A DNA stretch of 12,238 nt from positions 1 through 12,238 of the forward strand of contig JASHTO010000355.1 in assembly GCA_030040515.1 (NCBI GenBank), in the 5' to 3' direction. This stretch comes from Terriglobia bacterium (GTDB lineage Bacteria; Acidobacteriota; Terriglobia; UBA7540). The notes beneath the pieces were generated by a model. That model saw only the letters and a program-made list of their open reading frames with translations. It was not told the origin of the DNA and searched no databases. Position 1 is the first letter of the stretch. Each line of letters begins with the position of its first letter. Positions 1-9,991 of the stretch are shown here, piece by piece. Both the position numbers and the translations under genes were made by a program.

Positions 1-751
1 TGGCGATTTTGCCCGTAGGAATCAGCGTGGAATCCACAGGCGTGAAGTGGCTGGCGTTGATCATCATTTCCGTGCCCAGAATGTTGCCGCTTCCCTCGCC
101 GTCCAGATTGAAGTAGGTGTGATTGGTCAGGTTAATGGGAGTGGCTTTGTCCGTGGTGGCCTGATAATCGATGCGAAATTCGTCCTGGTCGTCCAGCGTG
201 TAGGTTACGGTCGCGTGCACCGTGCCGGGATATCCTTCATCGCCGTCCGGGCTGGTGTGTTTGAGAATCACTCCGGCGTCCCCGCCTTTCTCAAACGATT
301 CCGCCTGCCACACCACCTTGTCAAATCCCTTCAAGCCGCCGTGCAGTGAGTTGGAGCCGTCATTTGCGGCCAGCTTATAGACTTTGCCGTCCAGCGTGAA
401 CCGCGCGCCGCCGATGCGATTGGCGTACCGCCCTACGATCGCGCCGAAGAAGGGGTTCTTGTAAAGGTAGGGCGCGAGCGTATCGAACCCGAGAACAACG
501 TCGGCGAGGTGCCCGCTCTTGTCCGGCGTCTTCACCGAAACGATCACCCCGCCGTAAGTCATGATGCGCACTTCCATGCCGTGCGAATTGGTGAGCGTGT
601 AGAGCTCGACGGCCTTTCCATCCGTGGCATTCCCAAAAAGTTCTTTCTTCACCATAACCCCACCCCGCGCGTTGGAGGCCACTCCCGAACCCAGGCACAA
701 GGCGACAAACATCAGGCGCAGGAGCAAGGGTTGACACCTGCGAAGAATCAT
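1..751 (-). CDS. galM: Aldose 1-epimerase (galactose mutarotase), exported, 3' end cut by window edge
   Basis: Interconverts alpha and beta anomers of aldose sugars. The visible 250 codons match the N-terminal two thirds of the GalM beta-sandwich fold: MTYGGVIVSVKTPDKSG, then GRYANRIGGARF with the substrate-binding Arg, NSLHGG with the first conserved His, and LTNHTYFNLDGEGSG with the second. The later catalytic Asp and Glu lie outside the window. ATG 751 is chosen because GAAGGA (756-761) precedes it and the product begins with a clean signal peptide: basic MILRRC, hydrophobic LLLRLMFVALCLG, likely cleavage after ASNA. An in-frame ATG at 808 would add 19 residues and has only a weak ribosome site. 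Export suggests action on extracellular or periplasmic sugars; this is inferred. A sigma-70-like promoter lies just upstream, so it is probably transcribed separately from the glt genes. Confidence 0.92.
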   Translation of the reverse strand, partial: MILRRCQPLLLRLMFVALCLGSGVASNARGGVMVKKELFGNATDGKAVELYTLTNSHGMEVRIMTYGGVIVSVKTPDKSGHLADVVLGFDTLAPYLYKNPFFGAIVGRYANRIGGARFTLDGKVYKLAANDGSNSLHGGLKGFDKVVWQAESFEKGGDAGVILKHTSPDGDEGYPGTVHATVTYTLDDQDEFRIDYQATTDKATPINLTNHTYFNLDGEGSGNILGTEMMINASHFTPVDSTLIPTGKIA

Positions 752-843
752 CCGGTCCTTCGGGAGGCTCGAATTGATGTGCATGTATTGGAAAAGTTTT
801 CTGCTCATGTTCCAGCGGCCATCACACTCAGCAGCCGCAGGGA

Positions 844-872
844 ATTCTGCGCGTAGTGCCGCCGTGAGTCAA
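844..872 (-). promoter_or_regulatory. Sigma-70-like promoter for galM
   Basis: Minus strand reads TTGACT (867-872), a 17-nt spacer, then CAGAAT (844-849). These match the -35 consensus at 5 of 6 and the -10 consensus at 4 of 6 with ideal spacing. Transcription would begin near 837, giving a leader of about 86 nt to ATG 751, or 29 nt to ATG 808. It is the only good hexamer pair I see in the 145 bp between the broken toxin gene and galM. Confidence 0.45.
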
Positions 873-896
873 GGCTAGAATGAGAGAAGCAACGGA

Positions 897-1326
897 TCAG
901 GAGGTTCTGAGGCCGGCAGCCCGCGCCAACTTCGCCTGGCGCTCATCAAACGTCCAGAACCGGTCGGCTTTCAGTTCCAGGGCGCAAGCGACGTGGAAAG
1001 AATCGAGCGTACGGTTCCCCAAGCACGCCGCGTGGGCCCGCCCCAATCGCTCGCAGACTTGAAACGAAAGAGTGGGAATATCTGCTTCCAGCCATATGCC
1101 CTGCTCCCGGTCGCGGTCAAATTGCAATCGGAATTGCGCCACCTCATGACTTGAAAGATGCCCCCGGAAGATTGGCCGCTCCACGGCATGCGCCCACTCG
1201 GCAAGGTGCAAGGCTGTAAGTAAGCCAGCAGCGTGGCCGTGAAGCCATACGCCGCCTTGCCTCTCCCGAATTAGAGTCGATGAAGTATACAGAGACCACA
1301 AGGCTGGTGTCAACGTAGACGTTCAA
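897..1326 (-). pseudogene. VapC-like PIN-domain ribonuclease toxin, frameshifted by a 4-bp tandem duplication
   Basis: VapC-type toxins are Mg-dependent PIN-domain endoribonucleases. The gene starts at TTG 1326, overlapping the antitoxin stop by 4 nt (TTGA). The first frame gives MNVYVDTSLVVSVYF and the N-terminal acidic residue, then leaves the family pattern after RCWLT and yields only 60 residues. The rest of the PIN domain lies in another frame: ALHLAEWAHAVE, TLDSFHVACALELKA, RFWTFDERQAKLARAAGL. The break is at TAAGTAAG on the plus strand (1217-1224), a doubled TAAG. Removing one copy joins the frames exactly as RCWLTALHLAEWAHAVE and restores a 141-residue protein with the full acidic set D6, E42, D107 and D126. 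The gene as given should make no active toxin. A sequencing or assembly error cannot be excluded. Confidence 0.85.
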
Positions 1327-1586
1327 TAGCGTGACCGCTCGCGCTCCTCGATGACTAGGTTGGGAAGAATACGATTCCCGAGAATCTTGTGGCTTCGGGC
1401 GGCAAAATCCGGCCAGGGCCGCTGGGCAGCCGGCGGCTCGGGCACAATCTTTCCGATCAACCGATTGCGCTCGCGAAGCTCAACAGTTTTCCCGGCCCGC
1501 AGCCACGCTTTGGTCGTGGCTATGCCGCGCCGTGTCCGCTGTGGTGCAAGCTCTTCCAGAGCTGAGCCACGAATGTGCCGGTGCAA
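1323..1586 (-). CDS. VapB/Phd-like antitoxin, partner of the PIN toxin
   Basis: Small antitoxin expected to bind DNA through its N-terminus and neutralise the PIN toxin with its C-terminus. The middle, AGKTVELRERNRLIGKIVPE, is the typical Phd/VapB strand-turn segment. The tail, WPDFAARSHKILGNRILPN followed by an acidic-basic stretch, resembles the toxin-wrapping tail of PIN-partner antitoxins. The start is uncertain: the frame has no ATG between the gltD stop and the conserved part, so TTG 1586 is the first usable codon, and no good ribosome-binding site precedes it. The N-terminus (MHRHIRGSALEELAPQRT) fits the family poorly, so it may be decayed or begin elsewhere. It follows gltD by only 27 nt and overlaps the toxin start by 4 nt, implying translational coupling. 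Confidence 0.75.
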   Translation of the reverse strand: MHRHIRGSALEELAPQRTRRGIATTKAWLRAGKTVELRERNRLIGKIVPEPPAAQRPWPDFAARSHKILGNRILPNLVIEERERSRY

Positions 1587-1613
1587 TACAGCTCGAATCC
1601 AGGTAGGTTGGAA

Positions 1614-3029
1614 TTACCGCAGGTGGGTCTCACCCATCAAAAATTTATCAACCCCGCGCGCGGCTTTGCGCCCTTCGGTGATGGCCCAAACCACCAGGGA
1701 TTGGCCGCGCCGCATATCGCCCGCGGCGAAGACTCCGGGGATGGAGGTCATATGGTCGGCGTTAGTTTCCACATTGCCGCGCGCGTCGAGCTTCACGCCC
1801 AGGGCTTCGAGCATTCCGTTCTTTACCGGGCCGAGGAATCCCATGGCGATCAGCACCAGGTCGGCATCGACGATGAAATCGGTTCCGGGCACAGCTTCGA
1901 ATTTGGGCGGGGGACCCACGCGCGCGGCGCGCAGTTGTTTGACGTTGCCGTTCTCATCGCCCGTAAAGCGTGTGGTGGCGACGGCCCAGTCCCGCACGCC
2001 GCCCTCTTCGTGCGCGCTTTCGGTGCGCAATTGCAGCGGCCAAAGCGGCCAGGGTGTGAGCGGTGAGCGCTCCGCGGGCGGCTGCGGCATGATTTCGAAT
2101 TGGTGAATGGATTTGGCTTTCTGCCGGTGCGCGGTGCCCAGGCAATCCGCGCCCGTATCGCCTCCACCAATAATAATGACGTGCTTGCCCGTCGCCAGAA
2201 TCTGCCCGTCCACCACATCGCCCGCGATGCGCCGGTTTTGCTGCGGCAGATATTCCATGGCGTAGTGGATTCCCTTCAAATCGCGCCCGGGAACGGGAAG
2301 GTCGCGCGGGCTTTCCGCGCCGCCCGCGAGCAGCAGCGCGTCAAACTGGCTGCGCAGGTCTTCCACCGCCACGTTCCGGCCCACGTGCGCGCCTGTCTTG
2401 AACAGCACGCCCTCGTAGCGCATCTGGTCCAGCCGCCGGTCGAGCACCGTCTTTTCAAGTTTGAAATCGGGAATGCCGTAGCGCATCAGGCCGCCGATGC
2501 GGTCATTCTTCTCAAACACCGTCACTTCATGTCCGGCGCGATTCAATTGCTGCGCAGCGGCCAGGCCCGAAGGCCCCGAACCCACAATCGCCACGCGCTT
2601 CCCCGTGCGGGTAAGTGGCGGCTCGGGACGAATCCAACCCTCTTTGAAGGCGTGCTCAATTATGGTTTTCTCGATGTTCTTGATGGTGACGGGCGGCTCA
2701 TTAATGCCCAGCACGCACGCGGCTTCGCAGGGCGCGGGGCAAACGCGGCCTGTGAATTCCGGGAAATTATTGGTGGCGTGCAGCACGCGAATGGCTTCCT
2801 TCCAGCGGTCGCGGTACACCAGGTCGTTCCAGTCGGGAATGATGTTGTTGAGCGGGCAGCCGGTGTGGCAGAACGGCACGCTGCAATCCATGCAGCGCGC
2901 GGCCTGGGTTTGCAGCTTCTGCTCAGGGAATTCTTCGTAGACTTCGCGGTAATCGTTGATGCGAACGTCCACAGCCCGGCGCGTGGGGGTTTCGCGGGTG
3001 GCTTCCATGAAGCCGGTGACCTTACCCAC
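1614..3029 (-). CDS. gltD: Glutamate synthase (NADPH) small subunit
   Basis: Beta subunit of bacterial GOGAT. It passes electrons from NADPH through FAD and iron-sulfur centres to the FMN of GltB. GTG 3029 is chosen: it follows GGAGG (3036-3040) by 6 nt and gives VGKVTGFMEATRE, the usual GltD N-terminus, and a 471-residue protein of normal family length. Visible parts are the N-terminal cluster cysteines C46, C49, C54, C58 and C97, C101, C105; the FAD motif GSGPSG at 150-155 with the downstream IGGLMRYGIPDFKL signature; the nucleotide-binding GGGDTGADC around 288-296; and the C-terminal FAD contact FAAGDMRRGQS around 434-444. It lies 125 nt downstream of gltB on the same strand and is almost certainly co-transcribed. 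No defect is seen. Confidence 0.97.
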   Translation of the reverse strand: MGKVTGFMEATRETPTRRAVDVRINDYREVYEEFPEQKLQTQAARCMDCSVPFCHTGCPLNNIIPDWNDLVYRDRWKEAIRVLHATNNFPEFTGRVCPAPCEAACVLGINEPPVTIKNIEKTIIEHAFKEGWIRPEPPLTRTGKRVAIVGSGPSGLAAAQQLNRAGHEVTVFEKNDRIGGLMRYGIPDFKLEKTVLDRRLDQMRYEGVLFKTGAHVGRNVAVEDLRSQFDALLLAGGAESPRDLPVPGRDLKGIHYAMEYLPQQNRRIAGDVVDGQILATGKHVIIIGGGDTGADCLGTAHRQKAKSIHQFEIMPQPPAERSPLTPWPLWPLQLRTESAHEEGGVRDWAVATTRFTGDENGNVKQLRAARVGPPPKFEAVPGTDFIVDADLVLIAMGFLGPVKNGMLEALGVKLDARGNVETNADHMTSIPGVFAAGDMRRGQSLVVWAITEGRKAARGVDKFLMGETHLR

Positions 3030-3035
3030 GGCGGA

Positions 3036-3040
3036 CCTCC
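3036..3040 (-). promoter_or_regulatory. Shine-Dalgarno site deciding the gltD start
   Basis: GGAGG on the minus strand, 6 nt before GTG 3029. The in-frame extension upstream reads through the palindromic element at 3049-3126 and has no family resemblance, so this site fixes the start. Confidence 0.75.
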
Positions 3041-3048
3041 ACCGTACT

Positions 3049-3126
3049 CGTAGGGGCAGGCCTTGCGCCTGCCCGGTCGCGCGCGGTCGTGCGCGATGAA
3101 GGGCACCCGCGAGGGGTGCCCCTACG
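3049..3126. repeat. Three-hairpin palindromic element in the gltB-gltD gap (REP-like)
   Basis: A 78-bp block bounded by a perfect 10-bp inverted repeat, CGTAGGGGCA (3049-3058) and TGCCCCTACG (3117-3126). Inside are three back-to-back hairpins: GGGCAGGC/GCCTGCCC (3054-3061 and 3067-3074, 5-nt loop), TCGCGCGC/GTGCGCGA (3077-3084 and 3089-3096, 4-nt loop, one imperfect pair), and GGGCACCC/GGGTGCCC (3101-3108 and 3114-3121, 5-nt loop). This design is typical of dispersed REP or mobile palindromic elements found between bacterial genes. In the gltBD transcript it could stabilise the upstream gltB message or alter the subunit ratio. Only one copy lies in this window, so its repetitive nature is inferred. 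Confidence 0.7.
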
Positions 3127-3154
3127 ATGTTCATATCCGCGCGGGGTCGGAAAA

Positions 3155-7786
<4,632 letters not shown>

Positions 7787-7843
7787 GTCAATTTCCCGGC
7801 CGGCTTGCGCCCTAATCCGGCGCCGCCAGCAAGAAACCTAGCC

Positions 7844-7926
7844 TCTGACGGCCCCTTAAATTACCGCTCAGATCACCGTTGGCTGCGGTCAGAATCTATT
7901 CAGCCGCCTCGTTCTGAAATAGGCGG
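7844..7926 (-). promoter_or_regulatory. Possible structured 5' leader of gltB
   Basis: The predicted gltB leader holds two perfect 6-bp inverted repeats: CCGCCT (7904-7909) with AGGCGG (7921-7926), loop 11 nt; and TCTGAC (7844-7849) with GTCAGA (7888-7893), enclosing 38 nt. I recognise no known riboswitch. The second pairing has a long interior and may be chance. Confidence 0.25.
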
Positions 7927-7949
7927 ACTCTCTCATGATATTCCTTCTG

Positions 7950-7979
7950 ATTATCCCCGGCCCGGTGGCAGCATGTTAA
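7950..7979 (-). promoter_or_regulatory. Sigma-70-like promoter for gltB
   Basis: Minus strand reads TTAACA (7974-7979), an 18-nt spacer and GATAAT (7950-7955). Each hexamer matches the consensus at 5 of 6. Transcription would start near 7943, leaving a leader of about 157 nt before the gltB ATG. It is the best hexamer pair I found upstream of gltB on that strand. Confidence 0.5.
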
Positions 7980-8053
7980 ATCAATTGTTTTTATAGGGAG
8001 AATAAGTTTAGTGAATAGCCTTGGCCATTAACGATCTGGCTCGCGCCTGCCCG

Positions 8054-8069
8054 TGGAATGCAGTTTGCC
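8054..8069 (+). promoter_or_regulatory. Weak second sigma-54-like motif
   Basis: TGGAATG, 4 nt, TTGCC keeps the GG and GC dinucleotides at the required spacing (8055-8056 and 8067-8068) but lacks the CAC core. No gene begins shortly after the predicted start near 8080, so this may be chance or a decayed promoter. Confidence 0.2.
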
Positions 8070-8110
8070 TGTGATGGGGGTATCGATTAAAGTAAACCGA
8101 GAGTGCCAAT

Positions 8111-8159
8111 ATTCTGACACCAAGAATGACATTAGAGCGGCACGCGACGACATTTCGTC
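8111..8159. promoter_or_regulatory. Two dyads upstream of the sigma-54 promoter, candidate activator sites
   Basis: ATTCT-N7-AGAAT (8111-8127) and GACGA-N4-TCGTC (8146-8159) are perfect 5-bp inverted repeats. Their centres are about 33 bp apart, close to three helical turns, and lie roughly 130 and 160 bp upstream of the predicted start near 8280, the usual place for enhancer-binding protein sites. The two dyads do not share a sequence, and 5-bp arms arise easily by chance. Confidence 0.25.
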
Positions 8160-8253
8160 ACTTTTTAAGGTGCGCCCAACTTACCTGACCTCACTACTAT
8201 TTATATCTAGCTGAAAATATTAACTTTAAATAGAGTCTTCGACCGCAATAGAT

Positions 8254-8269
8254 TGGCCCGTAGCTTGCC
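8254..8269 (+). promoter_or_regulatory. Sigma-54 (RpoN) -24/-12 promoter of the efflux operon
   Basis: TGGCCCG, TAGC, TTGCC matches the sigma-54 consensus TGGCACG-N4-TTGCW at all but two positions. The invariant GG (8255-8256) and GC (8267-8268) are correctly spaced. The predicted start near 8280 leaves about 24 nt of leader containing GGGAG (8290-8294) before ATG 8304. Such promoters need an ATP-dependent enhancer-binding activator; none is encoded in the window. Confidence 0.75.
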
Positions 8270-8303
8270 ATGGCTCAATTAGCATTTCCGGGAGATTGCC
8301 ATT

Positions 8304-9935
8304 ATGCTTAAGATATCTACGGTAGACCAAGGTGAAATGGTCAACATAAAATTGGAAGGAAAAATTTCAGGACCTTGGGTCGAGGAATTGTCAAATTACT
8401 GGCAACAGTCAAAGGGCTCGTATGGGAAAAAGAAAGTCGAAGTGGATTTATCCGGGGTGACTTTCGTAGACCTCGCGGGGAAGAAACTTCTTTGCTCGAT
8501 TTCTAGCGACGGAGCGCAACTGGCCGGTTCAGGTCTCGTGCCGAAAGCGCTGATTGACGAAATCTGCGCGGAAGGGTCCGGCGCAAAATCGCGGAATTCG
8601 CTTCTGCCAAAACAAAAAACAGCTCACTTGATCATTCTGCTTGTGCTGGCATTCTTTTCAGCCGCGACAACACGGGCGGAGGACGGCGCGACTTTGCGAT
8701 TGACCCTGCGTGATGCCGTCGCAACCGCACTCAAGGAAAATCCGCAGGTGCAGATCGCCACGCTGAATTTCGCTGAGAGTGAGCAGGACAGATCGATCGC
8801 GCGCTCGGCGCTGCTCCCGCAAGTCGGAGTTGAGGTTCTCGACCGTGCGATGCGTTTCAATCTTTACGCGGAATTTGGGAGCAAATTTCCGGGCATTCCG
8901 GAACACGCCGGGCCGTTCCAGTTTTTCCAGGCAGGCCCGAGCGTGAGCATGCCGCTCCTCGATCTGAGCTTGTGGCGGCGCTGGCAGGCGGCTCATGAGG
9001 GAGTGAACGCCAGCCAGGCGGACGAGTCCGCGGTTCACGAGCAAGTGGTGCTGCTCGTAGTCTCCCAATACTTATCAGGAATGCGCGCCGACGCGGCGGT
9101 GAAAGCGGCGCAATCACGAGTGGATCTGGCGCAAGCGCTATACGACCAGGCCGGCGATTTGCAAAAGCACGGCGTGGGCACAGGGATCGATACCTTGCGA
9201 GCGAACGTCGAGCTGCAAAACGAAAAGCAAAGTCTACTGGAAGCACAGACGCAACAGAAGGTTTCGCTTTATGGCTTGGCGCGTCTGCTCAATCTGGATC
9301 CGCATCGCGAAATTGAACTGGCGGATTCACCTGACTTCTATGAAACGCCGGAGATTAACACGGCCGAGAGCATCGAGCAGGCGTATGCGGCCCGCCCTGA
9401 AATGAAAACGCTTCTGGCGCGTGTGCACGCGGCGGAGCTTGCCCGTCGCGGAGAGAGCGAATCACGCCTTCCGACCTTGAATTTTTACGGTACCTGGGGA
9501 GAACAGGGATTATCCGCCCCCGGCGTGATTCCAGCTTACATTTATCAAGTCACCGTGGACGTCCCGCTCTTTACGGGGGGGCGAATTCGCGCCGAAATCG
9601 CCAAGAACGATCTCGAGATGAAGAAGCTGGAGGCGCAGGGAGCCGACCTTCGCAACCAGATTGCCCTGGAAGTCAAAACGTCGGAGGAGCAGCTTGACGC
9701 GGCGCGGCATGAAGTTGACGTGGCCAACCTGGGAGTGAATCTTGCCCACGAGGAAGTCTCGCAGGCACGGGATCGTTTCCAGGCGGGCGTGGCCAACAAC
9801 ATTGAGGTGGTGAGCGCGCAGGACGCCCTGGCCCGTGCCAATGATAATCAAATTGAGGCGCTCTACCGCTACAACCAATCTCGAGCTGATTTTTCACGAG
9901 CGGTCGGTCAAATCGAAAGTCTTTATACCAAATAG
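8304..9935 (+). CDS. STAS-like domain fused to TolC-family outer-membrane efflux protein
   Basis: Outer-membrane channel of a tripartite drug-efflux pump with an unusual N-terminal extension. Residues 1-90 look like a STAS/anti-sigma-antagonist fold: strands MVNIKLEGKIS and KKVEVDLSGVTFVD, then LAGKKLLCSI. The usual phospho-acceptor Ser after the Asp is Leu57, so classical phospho-switching is unlikely. Residues 91-107 link to a signal-peptide-like segment (HLIILLVLAFFSAA, 108-121; cleavage plausible after TTRA, 125). From about 131 the protein is TolC-like: LTLRDAVATALKENPQV, two long helical repeats, VTVDVPLFTGGRIRAEI, and the C-terminal RADFSRAVGQIESL. ATG 8304 is preceded by GGGAG. No convincing separate TolC start exists: only TTG or GTG codons inside the hydrophobic segment. 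The first 155 nt are about 41% GC, far below the rest of the gene. First gene of the operon; emrA-like follows after 56 nt. Confidence 0.88.
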   Translation: MLKISTVDQGEMVNIKLEGKISGPWVEELSNYWQQSKGSYGKKKVEVDLSGVTFVDLAGKKLLCSISSDGAQLAGSGLVPKALIDEICAEGSGAKSRNSLLPKQKTAHLIILLVLAFFSAATTRAEDGATLRLTLRDAVATALKENPQVQIATLNFAESEQDRSIARSALLPQVGVEVLDRAMRFNLYAEFGSKFPGIPEHAGPFQFFQAGPSVSMPLLDLSLWRRWQAAHEGVNASQADESAVHEQVVLLVVSQYLSGMRADAAVKAAQSRVDLAQALYDQAGDLQKHGVGTGIDTLRANVELQNEKQSLLEAQTQQKVSLYGLARLLNLDPHREIELADSPDFYETPEINTAESIEQAYAARPEMKTLLARVHAAELARRGESESRLPTLNFYGTWGEQGLSAPGVIPAYIYQVTVDVPLFTGGRIRAEIAKNDLEMKKLEAQGADLRNQIALEVKTSEEQLDAARHEVDVANLGVNLAHEEVSQARDRFQAGVANNIEVVSAQDALARANDNQIEALYRYNQSRADFSRAVGQIESLYTK

Positions 9936-9944
9936 CAACAGGCC

Positions 9945-9967
9945 AGCGCCCGGCCAAGCGTGGCGCT
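9945..9967 (+). other. Small inverted repeat between the TolC and adaptor genes
   Basis: AGCGCC (9945-9950) pairs with GGCGCT (9962-9967) across an 11-nt loop. No T-run follows, so it is not an intrinsic terminator. It may be a processing or stability hairpin, or chance. Confidence 0.25.
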
Positions 9968-9991
9968 ACAAGTTAAACAAAGGTGCAAAAC

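Larger units (their letters stand above)
7787..8303. other. Divergent intergenic region between gltB and the efflux operon
   Basis: No gene is supported in these 517 bp on either strand. Features seen are the gltB promoter and leader on the left, two dyads and two sigma-54-like motifs on the right, and an A+T-rich stretch from about 8160 to 8260. No tRNA or transposase fragment was recognised, nor a hairpin followed by a T-run. Confidence 0.8.

Noticed and set aside
375..737. Minus-strand open frame of 120 codons overlapping galM
   Set aside because: Out-of-frame shadow; the overlapping frame carries the conserved mutarotase motifs.
2100..3053. Plus-strand open frame of 317 codons opposite gltD
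   Set aside because: Antisense shadow of the iron-sulfur and FAD domains of GltD; no independent evidence.
3049..3126. Intrinsic terminator between gltB and gltD
   Set aside because: Strong hairpins are present but no T-run follows on the minus strand, and gltD must be expressed with gltB.
3030..3134. Longer gltD start giving 35 extra residues
   Set aside because: The extension translates the palindromic element and lies upstream of the GGAGG site and the conserved GKVTGFME start.
9983..9991. GTG start three codons before the chosen emrA ATG
   Set aside because: The GTG overlaps the AAGG ribosome-binding site itself; ATG 9992 is correctly spaced from it.
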